Shown here: in pieces, positions 63,577 to 64,000 of the stretch | Numbering within the stretch: position 1 is the stretch's first letter | Layout: each line of letters begins with the position of its first letter | Assembly: GCA_947493885.1 (NCBI GenBank) | Contig: CANLTE010000004.1 | Coordinates: 124,001 to 188,000 of the forward strand | Reading direction: 5' to 3' | DNA: 64,000 nucleotides | Source of the DNA: an uncultured Maribacter sp. | GTDB taxonomy: Bacteria > Bacteroidota > Bacteroidia > Flavobacteriales > Flavobacteriaceae | Program-made: the position numbers and the translations under genes | Notes under the pieces: model-generated | The model's input: the letters and a program-made list of their open reading frames with translations, nothing else | The model's database searches: none | What the model was told of the DNA's origin: nothing

Positions 63577-64000
63577 CTAAGAAAAAATCACGCTATACAG
63601 CTGTATTTCATCCTTTTTCCCACGTAAAGTAAGCTTGCCTATTTTAGAGTACGTTATTGGGTCTTTTTTTTGTAATTCTTTCAACAGGTCTCCAGAAATT
63701 AAGGCCTTTGCATTATAAGTATTACATTCTTCTTGTATTCTAGCCGTAGTGTTTAATACATCACCTGTATATATAAGCTCTTTTTTAATAATACCTATTT
63801 CACCAATGGTAACTTCTCCGATATGATAACCCGCTTTAAATTCTGGTAGTAAACCATATTGTTCTTCATAACGTACTTTATTTTTTTCTAATACTTTAGA
63901 TATTTTAGAAAAACACTCTATACAATTATTCTTATAAATACCATCTTTTAGAGACCAAGTAATAACAATCTCATCTCCCACATATTGATAAATTACTCCT
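63577..64000 (-). CDS. Class III adenylate/guanylate cyclase domain, C-terminal fragment
   Basis: Partial gene, open at the right window edge. The minus frame reads GVIYQYVGDEIVITWS from the edge. YVGDE with its metal-binding Asp is the class III cyclase signature. FKAGYHIGEVTIGEIG, KKELIYTGDVLNTTARIQE (the transition-state Asn and Arg) and GKLTLRGKKDEIQLYSV follow. The protein ends at 63577. The visible part lacks the N-terminal half, so membrane or sensor domains, if any, lie outside. It probably makes cAMP; substrate choice cannot be read here. Confidence 0.9.
   Translation of the reverse strand, partial: GVIYQYVGDEIVITWSLKDGIYKNNCIECFSKISKVLEKNKVRYEEQYGLLPEFKAGYHIGEVTIGEIGIIKKELIYTGDVLNTTARIQEECNTYNAKALISGDLLKELQKKDPITYSKIGKLTLRGKKDEIQLYSVIFS

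Noticed and set aside
1-64000. CRISPR arrays, insertion sequences, prophage genes, tRNA or rRNA genes
   Set aside because: No spaced direct repeats, transposase or integrase motifs, or RNA gene signatures were seen by eye. A tRNA or ncRNA covariance scan would settle it.

Overview
The window looks like a piece of chromosome from a marine-type member of the Flavobacteriaceae (Bacteroidota). The DNA is AT-rich throughout. Many start codons lack a Shine-Dalgarno sequence. Several genes are preceded by the Bacteroidota -7 box TAnnTTTG. Family markers include the Bacteroidetes-type fused GlmU, a T9SS type A sorting domain, lipoproteins with short lipoboxes, 2TM-domain proteins, DUF4199, and a protein of the flavobacterial LETM1-related family. 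I see no rRNA, tRNA, CRISPR array, insertion sequence or phage gene. It reads as mostly core chromosome.

Layout. 1-1.7 kb: an mtaB fragment, the alternative GlmU and ribosomal protein L31 type B, on the minus strand. 1.8-6.9 kb: DUF4199 membrane protein, glycosyltransferase 2, phosphohexomutase and an MsbA-like ABC exporter, on the plus strand. 7.0-9.0 kb: an ECF sigma factor, a probable anti-sigma protein, a Spy/CpxP-like sensor protein and a small secreted basic protein. The sigma operon and the small-protein gene share a near-identical ECF-type promoter. 9-17.8 kb: a Ycf48-like lipoprotein, an RsmB-type RNA methyltransferase, PurL and a T9SS-exported protein. 18-22.3 kb: a fermentative pflB-pflA-formate/oxalate-type MFS cluster. 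22.6-30.6 kb: a fatty-acid degradation cluster (acyl-CoA ligase, MarR regulator, and fadN-fadA-fadE in the Bacillus arrangement), with a perfect 30-bp inverted repeat in front of the MarR gene. 30.6-35.9 kb: GH15 hydrolase divergent from a fused trehalose-6-phosphate synthase/phosphatase, then an MFS transporter. 36-39 kb: M28 and M1 secreted peptidases. 38.9-47.5 kb: a ThuA/sugar-dehydrogenase/PKD/cytochrome c fusion lipoprotein, a YdeI-like protein, a large VPS10/sortilin-like beta-propeller protein, DUF2490 and YceI proteins. 47.5-50.5 kb: a VOC protein, GlxA-type regulator and EamA exporter operon. 50.9-52.1 kb: the LETM1-like protein. 52.2-56.3 kb: a seven-gene signalling operon made of a secreted TPR-like protein, a LytS-type histidine kinase with a fused 2TM domain, four overlapping stand-alone 2TM proteins and a LytTR response regulator. 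56.4-59.8 kb: Lrp-type regulator divergent from metE and a VOC protein. 60-64 kb: an NTF2-like secreted protein, a COG2509-type flavoprotein, a RhlE-type helicase and the C-terminal end of a class III nucleotide cyclase.

How the parts fit. The genes suggest a heterotroph that digests peptides outside the cytoplasm, burns fatty acids by beta-oxidation, makes and probably recycles trehalose, and can split pyruvate to formate when oxygen is short. The most unusual parts are the 2TM/LytS/LytTR operon, the ECF sigma factor circuit with two matching promoters, the MarR operator palindrome and the LETM1-like protein. Two genes (the EamA exporter and pflA) have conserved sequence upstream of their first ATG/GTG/TTG, which points to rare start codons.
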